NCBI GenBank assembly: GCA_966250335.1
Contig: CBINGZ010000003.1
Span: forward strand, 1-64,000
Length of the DNA: 64,000 bases
Direction: 5' to 3'
Source of the DNA: OLB7 sp966250335
Lineage (GTDB): Bacteria; Bacteroidota; Ignavibacteria; OLB7
Numbering within the stretch: the stretch's first letter is position 1; each line of letters opens with the position of its first letter. The position numbers and the translations under genes were made by a program. This document shows positions 21,301 through 27,693 of this stretch, piece by piece. A model generated the notes under the pieces. It had not been told where the DNA came from, did no database searches, and saw only the letters and a list, made by a program, of their open reading frames with translations.

Positions 21301-24022
21301 GTTCCGCATCGGTGAGGATAAACTGCAGATCGTTGATCGGGTGTATACGATTCAGGGATGGCTCAAGGGAATCAATCAGTACCCCTTGAATGCTACAATT
21401 CCGACGGTGGGGAGTGATCGAGCTCAGGGATATGCCTATGACGCCTATGCGATGAATCTCGGATACTATGCCGGCGACTTCGTTCGGTCGTTCACCGGAG
21501 GCGCAACTCAGCAGTCGCCGTGGAACAGCAGCGTGACGAATCAGTATCATCTTACCAGCGGTGTCTCGCTCTACAACGGTAATGTCTCGACCTGGACGCT
21601 GGCCTATGCGTTCACCGGCGCTAATCCTCCGACCTATACACCCGAGTTGTCGGCAACTCCGAACCGGACGACGGTCACGGGAGAAACCTATCGCTACGAT
21701 GTGCTGAATCGTCTGCTGAGCACGAAGTTCCAGATCTATTCCGGCACGCCCAACGTATTCAACTCCCCCGGAACATTCGATATGACCATGTCATACGATC
21801 CGAACGGCAATATCCTCACCCTGCAGCGCAGGGGGAGCGCGATAGGCAAGCCGATGGCGATGGATAATCTGAACTATCAATACGGGCCGACACAGAACCG
21901 CCTGACCGGGGTCAACGATATGGCCATGGGAGGCGCGATCACTATGTATGGAGGTGACTTCGAGAATCTGCCGCCGTGGCTGGCTCCTCCCCCAACCGGT
22001 ATGAACTATACCTATGACGCCAGCGGAAGTCTGGTCGAGGACTGGGGAGAAGGGACGCAGATCCGTTGGAACGCCTACGGCAGAGTAACGCAGGTGCGGC
22101 GCCTGGTTCCGGCGCCCCAGCCACCCCCTCCTCCGCCCCCGAACGCGCCGTTGCCGTGGCGTCTGCCGCTGTCGAATTCGCCGGCAACGATCGGCGATCT
22201 GCGCCAGGAGATCTTTTTTGTGTACAATGCGGCAGGCAACCGCGTGGCGAAATACGCGCTGGACTATACGCTCGCCACCCGGAACTCGACGGCCGGGCAG
22301 CCGGTCACCGTCTGGGAGGGACATGCGACGTACTATGTGCGTGATGCCAACGAGCAGGTGATCGCCGTGTATGAGCGGGAGCTGCACACGCCGTATACCA
22401 CGAATTCCTGCTGGCCTGATTACCCGTTCAAGCCGGGATGGATCGATACCGACAAGGATCGGAATAACGACGGAGCAGTGCCGGCGCCACCGCCGCCTCC
22501 CCCTCCGCCCCCGTCTCCGCCTCCGGGACCGCCGCAGCCGTTCTGCGACAACTGTCCCGGTCTGATGCCGGGCAATCCGTGGCAGGAAGATTATGATGGT
22601 GACGGGATGGGAGATGCGTGCGATCCCTGTCCTCTCGTTCACAGCTCTCTGCCGTGCATTCCCGGAACCGAACAGCCGACAGCCGTGCATCTGTGGAAGG
22701 AGTATGAGAAATGGGAGATGATCAGCTCGTTCCACGCGATCCGGTTGACGGAACTGCATGTCTTCGGCAATGCGTCGCAGGGAATGATTGCGATGTACCG
22801 ACCCAATGTCTCAAGGGACGTGGCCGTGCAGACCGGGGATATCTACACCCGGGCGTTGACCAAGAAAGTCTATGAGCTGAAAGACCATCTTGGAAATGTG
22901 CGTGCCGTTATCAGCGATCTGAAACTGGACGTGGCCGCACCCGGCCTGGCAGTCCCCACCGAGTGGGAAGCGGATGTGCAGGTCTACACACAGTATTATG
23001 CATTCGGTATGCCGATGCCGGATCGGACCTCCGGGATGGCGAATTATCGCTATGGGTACAATGACAAGGAGATGGACAACGAGATCCACGGCGTAGGGAC
23101 ACGCGGCTTTGAAGGTGAGGGGACCGGCTATGATTATGGGGCACGCATGTATGATGCCCGACTGGGAAGGTGGTGGAGCACCGATCCCAAGGAGAGCAAG
23201 GCGCCTTCATTGAGTCCATATATCGCGTTCGACGATAATCCGATATACTTCAATGATCCGAGTGGAGAGGATGCTGAAGTCGTCGTAAAGGGACGGAATA
23301 TCACTATCAAGACAACGATCGTGATATTTGGAGATAAGGCTACCGATGCAAAGGCCGCCGAAATGCAGAAGAACCTCATGAAGGCATGGAATAGGGGCAC
23401 GAAGGGATGGACATATACCGATCCCGAAACGAAGATGAAGTATAACGTCAAGTTCGATATCACCGTGGAGACGGGAACCCCGCCGCCCATCAAGCCCGGC
23501 GAGGAATATGCGGGACAGGGCTCCATAGGGAATGGGGTGAATTATATCCAGTTGACCGACGATCCGAAGGATTATAAAAACGGCATACCGAGATCGTTCG
23601 TTGCGAACGGCCATGTCGGAAACTGGGAAACGACAGGTCCCGCCTATCTGCATGAATTCGGTCATCTTGTCGGGATGGGCGACCGCTATACCGAAAATGT
23701 CGGAAGGACCATGGTAAGCATATTTGCACACAAGGGATGGGAGAGCAATATCATGGCCAGTGATGGAAGCGGTAAAATCGAACAACGTAATATCAATGAA
23801 ATGATGATCGATGTGATAAACCTGTACAACGCCGAACTGGCGACCCTGGATAGGGATGGAGCGAAACAGAACACTCGTGCACGAGCCGGTGGCGAGATAT
23901 CGTTCCCGTTTCGGTCGCAGCCCTCGTTCTATCCCGGTGTGCCGATTGAAAACTACCCCGAAGCAGATAGGGAGAAAACCGTTCGCGATAACCCAAAGGA
24001 ATTCCCAACAAACAATCCATGA
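15302..24022 (+). CDS. giant secreted RHS-repeat protein with TSP3 repeats and C-terminal metallopeptidase-like effector
   Basis: A 2906-aa protein from ATG 15302; GTG 15269 is an upstream in-frame alternative. A long N-region is followed by a hydrophobic export segment ending at TTLCAQ (about residue 50). Cys-rich thrombospondin type-3 calcium repeats (CDNCP...DxDGDGxGDxCD) lie at about 1369-1479 and again at 2413-2453. YD-type RHS repeats (YEYNSLGQMVRQ, YWYDAAGRLRYS) span about 1753-2353, interrupted by two polyproline tracts. The RHS core (DHLGNVRAV, YYAFGMPMP, YDYGARMYDARLGRWWSTDP) ends near residue 2650. The tip, about 2660-2906, contains H2784-E-F-G-H2788-L-V-G-M-G-D2794 and a NIMAS Met-turn at 2818: an HEXXHXXGXXD metzincin-type zinc site. 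The tip is visibly richer in A+T (20 of 60 bases are G/C at 23761-23820), as expected for an exchangeable effector. Likely exported, possibly a polymorphic toxin. Confidence 0.87.
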   Translation: MSTMSSPLLHARRNRVDGRLRYVLPTVRQIIASMFTVVMMTTVLSTTLCAQPVNPWMPPGSGGVDSLYHAPLLVLTPRVSRVEFRFNPSTGQLYNVAAPTTNTGTLDILETVAPSQCTPPQTIKRARLRAVLQMGDDYIYGKTDFDINVDLSFTVTPRPGPPPSGVIPGIPQVLRIQGNTTTNVYEPEQHWIKDFTVDYDRIQSITVSAAPTLALPFVWPPTARATGMQGAMKIIVYYEEEFNWPVVQSGIMSATPMIDLIPVPTDVSGAATQNPVVFSWKYALDCTDSIPAYELQVLRLYNVDATKTTQSDITADVDWSQAMSIIVDGNMTGGNVTQKLTLAEGTGYYAWRVRPIGTKYAGGIADHRNWGVWTNHITGNQAITDPVGKTSISDVKARDGVFFYPQFDDRRNWQYARVFSEGTDYETKIGERIEYASTLKQTRQTQARIATAVNTMLISNTVLDYSGRPAVQTLGTPVTNMAGFGYVSDLFLRGTTGGTYGAEDEFQARDFDQSIADKPLGSLLTYEDTYLQPKTMRQRQSAGVAYDGYYSNKTNDLRVPNAELYPYTRLMYSRDGTERERELGGVGNIHRIGGLAEGTTRTVRTMWGTATDQELIWLFGDEAPSARTVRKQFVTDANNVTTISYLDKDGKTLASALSYADLPAADNPGLGNAPRLTQLTNEPMISISTVEQEITQFDKVTPYGMSASYKLALPEPTTVTLDYHLDPEKVALECPALCVGCDYIVEVYIHDIEDAHVGFPKKWTIPTDPVTNTPVLGSCADDNGNPEDGNVDNVQISTAPISAYLEAGSYLIERRIRLRNTIVNATTMPAGYENGETYLNGHQRYIRTLIERDQLGVPSYGGSASGPLKDLLPLLEDGKVFGGAGAYGWLDARIVSDPTHYSYDAEKNEYVVVTTCCTLRIPKKACDDGACAGGTPNFEQEFKNAWQTKYPIFSTRDIFYHNGTELYPVSTTPTNPYPNGNGAFNAMIANMLAETSGGNPVYKCADLWNAWKGIISVWESLGVDEDGNIDKEFDLMDYFLRSVGKMYVGISTTEYHATAGYLSHAYKYFEYNGTSDPACNTQVGYPWTGTPKWQDLYDCINNNGRTTAYDDDFVPPECDPATTTTTAARVECMRQWLDSITDGCEDRCEEQWDAFVRAIIAEYHQGVSPKVVEGDEVDGIPVVTWDVSREEVYCKAQALVDRCKEECRQGGDDVNGNSIIEPSERRALTVTYAGNGEVASVGTDPEREALKKALTWTFEVALVNGEGQCPEGFEKVSSKAGNNQGRVLVEFLNWRLRQLRERAGALGYEDPDHACQELQHVYDRIFPPMGVEANPNGGKLGAGILSESTNACWPCECEGDDEDEDEVKEPCDNCPEEANANQKDDDLDGVGDACDNCVTEYNPTQVINGSWADTDGDGKKDPCDNCPQNANASQTDDDGDYVGNVCDNCPTSANRDQLDSDGDGKGDVCDPCPYDPTDNCAVLRNNEERPEQPALSLRPENGGPAPVGDSGTAWLRRGEKTNDVVTSTNPFTIMASRRDNWRSVDVDEQGIGTHVMSIEGGSPDQSTSPDNEPSLPDIDLECPKPYGSDILRQGIGITGRFILGEHCQLIYERTCTRGGETKVERFVLCPDICGQTCNTSICFKWVEPDMPEEPDNEFKLMTCEATLAKELLSVIGEQARKCVEEKVEQFSDNYRAKCTALESLDDNLIMTYGMKYYHFTLFYYDRAGNLVRTVQPKGVSLLSTSRLFHPGHQFVTGYEYNSLGQMVRQITPDGGMTEYWYDAAGRLRYSQSARQRLLMPQRYSYMKYDNVNRTIETGEAMNIDPVTGGPAITPPSPPGSVSNPLFASTVDDPVAPKTGRYDIIYTLYSVITNEYYLNNPIPANRQRYLRNRVSRRWTEEGVDNIYSYDPHGNVEWMMQNLPVLGVPVGMHMKNYIRYEYDLIGGKVSKVLYDDTWGDRFYQRYTYDADQRLQMVESSRDGEIWDRDGQYGYALQSPLQQFRIGEDKLQIVDRVYTIQGWLKGINQYPLNATIPTVGSDRAQGYAYDAYAMNLGYYAGDFVRSFTGGATQQSPWNSSVTNQYHLTSGVSLYNGNVSTWTLAYAFTGANPPTYTPELSATPNRTTVTGETYRYDVLNRLLSTKFQIYSGTPNVFNSPGTFDMTMSYDPNGNILTLQRRGSAIGKPMAMDNLNYQYGPTQNRLTGVNDMAMGGAITMYGGDFENLPPWLAPPPTGMNYTYDASGSLVEDWGEGTQIRWNAYGRVTQVRRLVPAPQPPPPPPPNAPLPWRLPLSNSPATIGDLRQEIFFVYNAAGNRVAKYALDYTLATRNSTAGQPVTVWEGHATYYVRDANEQVIAVYERELHTPYTTNSCWPDYPFKPGWIDTDKDRNNDGAVPAPPPPPPPPPSPPPGPPQPFCDNCPGLMPGNPWQEDYDGDGMGDACDPCPLVHSSLPCIPGTEQPTAVHLWKEYEKWEMISSFHAIRLTELHVFGNASQGMIAMYRPNVSRDVAVQTGDIYTRALTKKVYELKDHLGNVRAVISDLKLDVAAPGLAVPTEWEADVQVYTQYYAFGMPMPDRTSGMANYRYGYNDKEMDNEIHGVGTRGFEGEGTGYDYGARMYDARLGRWWSTDPKESKAPSLSPYIAFDDNPIYFNDPSGEDAEVVVKGRNITIKTTIVIFGDKATDAKAAEMQKNLMKAWNRGTKGWTYTDPETKMKYNVKFDITVETGTPPPIKPGEEYAGQGSIGNGVNYIQLTDDPKDYKNGIPRSFVANGHVGNWETTGPAYLHEFGHLVGMGDRYTENVGRTMVSIFAHKGWESNIMASDGSGKIEQRNINEMMIDVINLYNAELATLDRDGAKQNTRARAGGEISFPFRSQPSFYPGVPIENYPEADREKTVRDNPKEFPTNNP

Positions 24023-24966
24023 ACATCTGCTCGTCCGGTTTTCGCCTGAGAACAACGTCTGTAGTGGGTCCGCGCATCGCCGACTCCCTCTGCCGGCCGG
24101 CTGACCCTCCGAGGGTTGGAGCATGGCGGTGTGCGGTGTTGCTGTGCCTTGTGATGTTCGGGCTCGGTTGCGGCGTCGAAAGCAAGGAAGAAACGGACAT
24201 CGAACGCGTCGATTCGGGTTCGAAGCCTTCGGAAGGTAGAACCCGGAAACGCGATGAGAGCTTGAAGGAAGCTTTGAAGCATCCGGAACAGGTGGCGGAT
24301 CTGCAGACATATTGTGAAGATGGGACGTTGAGCCCGGGCATGTTCGAGCGATTCGACAGCCTTCGAACCCTGTATATCTATGGGGATTGTGACTTCGATG
24401 TCGACCTGTTGCTTGTCACGATTGCTCGACTACCGTTGCTGAATGAGGTGGCCCTTCAATTGCCCCGGGCACAAAAACTGCCGGAGTCGATCGGGAAATT
24501 GGGACATGTGGAGATTCTGGATCTCTCGGAGAGCTTGTTACAGGATCTGCCGGGGGAGATCGGTGATATGACCATGCTTCGACAACTGGATCTGAGCTGG
24601 AATCGATTGTCGCATCTCCCGGTCGACGTCAAACGGTTGCATCGACTGGAAGAGCTCTCCCTGACCGGCAATTCGGATATCGACGTGGAAGAGACTATCG
24701 ACCTGGTGAGTGAGTTGCCGGAGCTGAAAGCCCTGTATCTGAACAATCTTGAGCTGACCCATCTTCCGAAGAATATATCGAAGCTGGTGCACCTTCAGAT
24801 TCTCAGTGTGCGAGGCAATAATATCTCATCCCTGCCGGAAGAACTGGCTCAGTTGCAGGAATTACGGCAATTATACCTCGGATACAACAATCCCATTCAG
24901 TTACATGAGGATCTCATTGCTGATTGGCGGAAAAAAATGCCGAATTGCGATATCGTTGTGCCGTGA
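24019..24966 (+). CDS. leucine-rich-repeat lipoprotein
   Basis: A 315-aa protein. A hydrophobic segment at about 37-51 ends in GLGC, a possible lipobox, preceded by about 36 residues, so the true start may be later, although no good downstream start is seen. Residues about 110-305 hold LRR units of the LxxLxLxxNxLxxLP type (for example LRQLDLSWNRLSHLP, LQILSVRGNNISSLPEEL). Its ATG overlaps the stop of the giant RHS gene (ATGA at 24019), so it is translationally coupled to the RHS tip. Like that tip it is less GC-rich than the rest of the window. Position is that expected for an immunity protein of a polymorphic toxin, but LRR lipoproteins also act as adhesins; the immunity role is inference. 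Confidence 0.8.
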   Translation: MNICSSGFRLRTTSVVGPRIADSLCRPADPPRVGAWRCAVLLCLVMFGLGCGVESKEETDIERVDSGSKPSEGRTRKRDESLKEALKHPEQVADLQTYCEDGTLSPGMFERFDSLRTLYIYGDCDFDVDLLLVTIARLPLLNEVALQLPRAQKLPESIGKLGHVEILDLSESLLQDLPGEIGDMTMLRQLDLSWNRLSHLPVDVKRLHRLEELSLTGNSDIDVEETIDLVSELPELKALYLNNLELTHLPKNISKLVHLQILSVRGNNISSLPEELAQLQELRQLYLGYNNPIQLHEDLIADWRKKMPNCDIVVP

Positions 24967-24970
24967 TTCC

Positions 24971-24991
24971 GGGTGCGATGGGATCGCATCC
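24971..24991. other. intercistronic hairpin
   Basis: gggtgcgat (24971-24979) pairs with atcgcatcc (24983-24991) around a ggg loop: nine pairs with one G-T. It lies between the LRR lipoprotein stop and a strong ribosome-binding site, with no T run, so it is probably not a full terminator. Confidence 0.45.
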
Positions 24992-25002
24992 GGAAGATCG
25001 AT

Positions 25003-25009
25003 AAGGAGG
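25003..25009 (+). promoter_or_regulatory. Shine-Dalgarno site AAGGAGG
   Basis: A full-consensus AAGGAGG is followed by a 7-base spacer and the ATG at 25017. It fixes the start of the small membrane protein and shows that this genome uses Shine-Dalgarno initiation, which is uncommon in classical Bacteroidia. Confidence 0.85.
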
Positions 25010-25016
25010 CATCTCC

Positions 25017-25322
25017 ATGAGCTCCTACAAGGTTCTCTTCTCTACGTGTCTGCTCTGGGCTGTCGTATGCCTGGTGACATCCGCCAATACGATTGCGACG
25101 GACGGCACGGCCGAATTCGGCTTCCCGCTGGTCTTCTTCGTCGGTCACGGCGGCTCGGTCAATGCGGGGGAGCAGTGGGGACTCCGCAGGTTCCATAACC
25201 TGCTTCTCGATCTCCTTATTGTATTCGTCCTTTCCGCCGGCATAAGCTATACGATGGGTAAACGACGAGGAGCGGCCGCCGTATCGATCGATGTGAGACA
25301 CCCTGAGCCGGCCGGCAAGTAG
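25017..25322 (+). CDS. small membrane protein of unknown function
   Basis: A 101-aa protein whose start is fixed by the AAGGAGG site 7 bases upstream. It has two predicted membrane helices, about residues 7-27 (possibly a signal anchor) and 60-82, joined by a Gly-rich loop, then a short basic cytoplasmic-like tail. I do not recognise a family. It is the last gene of the exported set; the next gene is 250 bases away beyond a large perfect hairpin. Confidence 0.75.
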   Translation: MSSYKVLFSTCLLWAVVCLVTSANTIATDGTAEFGFPLVFFVGHGGSVNAGEQWGLRRFHNLLLDLLIVFVLSAGISYTMGKRRGAAAVSIDVRHPEPAGK

Positions 25323-25442
25323 GGTGATGCGGAATGTTCGTTCCGTGAGAAGAGACCGGTGAGGGCGAAGTATCTCTCCCTGGAACGGCGTCTTCAGGCC
25401 GATCGCACATTCGTGGATGCCGTGTATCCTCGAAGCGGATTC

Positions 25443-25483
25443 TTCCCTGGCCCATGACACATTGCGTGTCATGGGCCAGGGAA
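25443..25483. repeat. perfect 18-bp inverted repeat (hairpin)
   Basis: ttccctggcccatgacac (25443-25460) is perfectly complementary to 25466-25483, with a 5-base attgc loop. It lies in the 251-base gap between two small membrane-protein genes and is not followed by a T run on either strand. It could be an unusually stable transcription terminator or end of the upstream operon, a protein-binding site, or the remains of a small mobile palindrome. The rest of the gap (25323-25442 and 25484-25573) shows no gene. Confidence 0.8.
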
Positions 25484-25573
25484 TTCCCCCACACCTCCGA
25501 ACGTTATCTCTACAGGCGAGGCATTCTATTATTCGGCCTTCGCAATCTTGATGAATTGGAACGGGATAACGTC

Positions 25574-25990
25574 ATGGATGTATTGATCATTGCGGTAGCC
25601 GGCACATTGGCCTCGCGCTCCGCGGCCGTGCATGTCCGCCGCTATCTGGCGGATATGGGGAGATTCAGCGCGAATATCGCCGGTGTCGTGACCAGATACT
25701 TCGGCCTCGGGCTCACGATGCTGATGGTGGGATCACATCTCGGTATGCCGACCTGGGTCACCAACACACTCTTTGTCACCCTCATCGTATCGGCCGTGAT
25801 CGTTCTGGGATATGCGCTTGGCGGGAAGGAACGCGCACGCGCGCGGTTCCCGATGTCGTGGTATCGAAACGGAACGCATCGAGCGAAACGGATGATGAGA
25901 CGGACAGGCTCGGTCGTCGCGCAACGGGTGATGGAACAGGGAAGGGCTCTTGTTCCCGGCGCCGTGATAGGCGCGCGCGGAACCGCCTGA
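25574..25990 (+). CDS. small multi-spanning membrane protein, possibly related to MscS-type TM helices
   Basis: A 138-aa protein; ATG 25574 is chosen because the in-frame extension from 25454 runs through the 18-bp hairpin. There are about three hydrophobic segments (about 1-20, 37-58 and 65-85). The last ends in a Gly-rich LGYALGGKERAR turn that resembles the conserved transmembrane helix found in some mechanosensitive-channel relatives. The C-terminus is basic (RAKRMMRR). The family resemblance is weak, so only membrane location is firm. It is 41 bases ahead of the methyltransferase gene, in the same direction. Confidence 0.6.
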   Translation: MDVLIIAVAGTLASRSAAVHVRRYLADMGRFSANIAGVVTRYFGLGLTMLMVGSHLGMPTWVTNTLFVTLIVSAVIVLGYALGGKERARARFPMSWYRNGTHRAKRMMRRTGSVVAQRVMEQGRALVPGAVIGARGTA

Positions 25991-26031
25991 GATCGTTTGT
26001 ACGTCTCGGCGGGAATCGTCAGATTCGCCGC

Positions 26032-26934
26032 ATGAGACTACGATTTCCCCTGCTGCTCGATGGACCGATTGGAACGGAACTCGCCCGACGAGGCGTGCGT
26101 CTCGACCCGCACCTCTGGAGCAGCCGGGCGTTGATCGAGCATCCCGACCTGGTGAGGGAGATCCACCGCGACTACATCGCCGCCGGCGCCGATATCGTCA
26201 CAACGAACAGTTTCAGAACCAACCCGCGCGCCGTGAACCGATCGGAGTACGCAGGGCGTGCCGAGCATCTGACCCGACGCTCCGTCGAACTGGCGCGTGA
26301 GGCCGCTCTGGAGTTTCCGGAGCGGGAGATTCTGATCGCCGGGAGCATCGCTCCCGTCGACGACTGTTACGCCCCCGACCTCACCCCCCGCCGTGCCGAA
26401 CTCTACAGCGAGCATCTTCAGCATATCGACAATCTTCTCCGCGCGGGAGCCGATCTTCTGCTGCTGGAGACGATGAACACGGTGGCGGAGGCATCTGCCG
26501 CGAGCGAGGCGGCGGCAACCCGGGAGATCCCGTTCATGGTAAGCGTGGTCACCGATCGCACGGGCCGGAAGATGCTGAGCGGCGAGCCTCTGGAGGAATG
26601 TGTGGCGGAGCTGGCCCGATTCCGCCCGACGGCAATCCTCACAAACTGCGCCTCGCCCCATGCCACGCTGGAGGCGACACGGATTCTTGCCCATACGAAG
26701 GCCGAGGCGGGCGCAGTCTGGGAGTTCGGGGCCTACCCGAATGAGGGAGAGCCTGATCCGGTGCTCGGATACGAACGTGTGCGGCCGGTTCCGCTCCGGG
26801 AATTCGTCGATATCGCCGAGACCATGCTGCGGCTCGGCGCCGGGGTTATCGGGGGCTGCTGCGGCACGACGCCGGAACATACGGCGGCCCTGGCCGGGCT
26901 CTTCTTGAGAGCACGCGAGGCGTCCGTTCCGTAG
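26032..26934 (+). CDS. homocysteine S-methyltransferase family protein
   Basis: A 300-aa cytoplasmic enzyme of the betaine/S-methylmethionine-homocysteine methyltransferase family. These transfer a methyl group to homocysteine to give methionine and use a catalytic zinc. The N-terminal motif LLDGPIGTEL, the ADIVTTNSFRTNP motif near 60-72 and the three zinc ligands are present: Cys206 (in TNCAS) and Cys276-Cys277 (in GGCCGTTPEH). Length matches the family. The frame is open upstream to 25858, but that part overlaps the previous gene and is not conserved-looking; the ATG at 26032 fits the family N-terminus. The methyl donor cannot be told from sequence. It converges with the anti-sigma-like gene; only 12 bases separate the stops. 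Confidence 0.88.
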   Translation: MRLRFPLLLDGPIGTELARRGVRLDPHLWSSRALIEHPDLVREIHRDYIAAGADIVTTNSFRTNPRAVNRSEYAGRAEHLTRRSVELAREAALEFPEREILIAGSIAPVDDCYAPDLTPRRAELYSEHLQHIDNLLRAGADLLLLETMNTVAEASAASEAAATREIPFMVSVVTDRTGRKMLSGEPLEECVAELARFRPTAILTNCASPHATLEATRILAHTKAEAGAVWEFGAYPNEGEPDPVLGYERVRPVPLREFVDIAETMLRLGAGVIGGCCGTTPEHTAALAGLFLRAREASVP

Positions 26935-26946
26935 CGACCGGAGATA

Positions 26947-27693
26947 TCATTTCACCTTCGTCGGCGCCTTGAACACTCCCTTCACGTTCATGGACCTGGG
27001 GACCGTATCGATCGCAACACTCTGCGACCGGACCGGCGGCCGGCTGGAAGGAGCAACCTGGGAATCTTCCGACGGCGCCGCGGCCGGCGTTGCCGACTGA
27101 GCCGCCGGTGTCGGCAGGCTTGACGATTCTTCCACCGGTGATATCCTCTCTTCCCCCCGATCGGTCCGCGCCGCTTTCCGTTGCGCCGGGGTCGACAACG
27201 GTGCCGCCGGGATCTGTTCCACAACGCCGGTACCGTTCCGTGACGGCAGCGGACCTCCCGTGCCTCCGACCGTCGATGTATCGCTCTGCATACCGGGGAC
27301 CGCCGGCGCATATCGTGCCGGCTCGTTCCTCTCCTCGTCGCCGTCGAAGAGGAAGAAGAGTCCCGCCGAACCGATGACCGCCACGCTCAGAAGAACAGCC
27401 TTGAACGTGCTGAAGATGTTTCCGGGTCGTTCCGTCGAGACCGCTTCGCCGACGGCATGCGCTTCGGGGCGGGCCATGGAAAGTGCGAGAACCCGTGACC
27501 GCAGGGGGGAGTCGTCCGTCATCAGATCGCGCCGGTTCGCGTCGATCAGGCCGTCGGCCATCCCGCAGGCGCGTACCATCCGGGCCAGCTCGTCATCCAG
27601 TGCGAGACGGATGCGGAATTCATGCCGTTCCATCGGCGACATCGAGTCGCTGATATATCGTTCTACAAGTTCTTCGCGTTCATCGGGTTTCAT
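26947..27693 (-). CDS. anti-sigma-like single-pass membrane protein (module A)
   Basis: A 248-aa protein on the minus strand. The start at 27693 is set by a GGAGG site (27700-27704) and by alignment with the paralogue at 36724. Residues 1-45 (ELVERYISDSMSPMERHEF... LDDELARM) resemble the N-terminal helices of anti-sigma factors of the FecR/RsiW type, but the zinc motif HxxxCxxC is absent. One membrane helix spans about 97-116. The periplasmic part is Pro/Ala/Ser-rich and low-complexity. The gene overlaps the 3' end of the ECF sigma gene by 14 bases, so the two are translationally coupled. The likely role is to hold the partner sigma factor inactive at the membrane until a surface signal arrives; this is inferred from architecture and position. 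Confidence 0.75.
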   Translation of the reverse strand: MKPDEREELVERYISDSMSPMERHEFRIRLALDDELARMVRACGMADGLIDANRRDLMTDDSPLRSRVLALSMARPEAHAVGEAVSTERPGNIFSTFKAVLLSVAVIGSAGLFFLFDGDEERNEPARYAPAVPGMQSDTSTVGGTGGPLPSRNGTGVVEQIPAAPLSTPAQRKAARTDRGEERISPVEESSSLPTPAAQSATPAAAPSEDSQVAPSSRPPVRSQSVAIDTVPRSMNVKGVFKAPTKVK

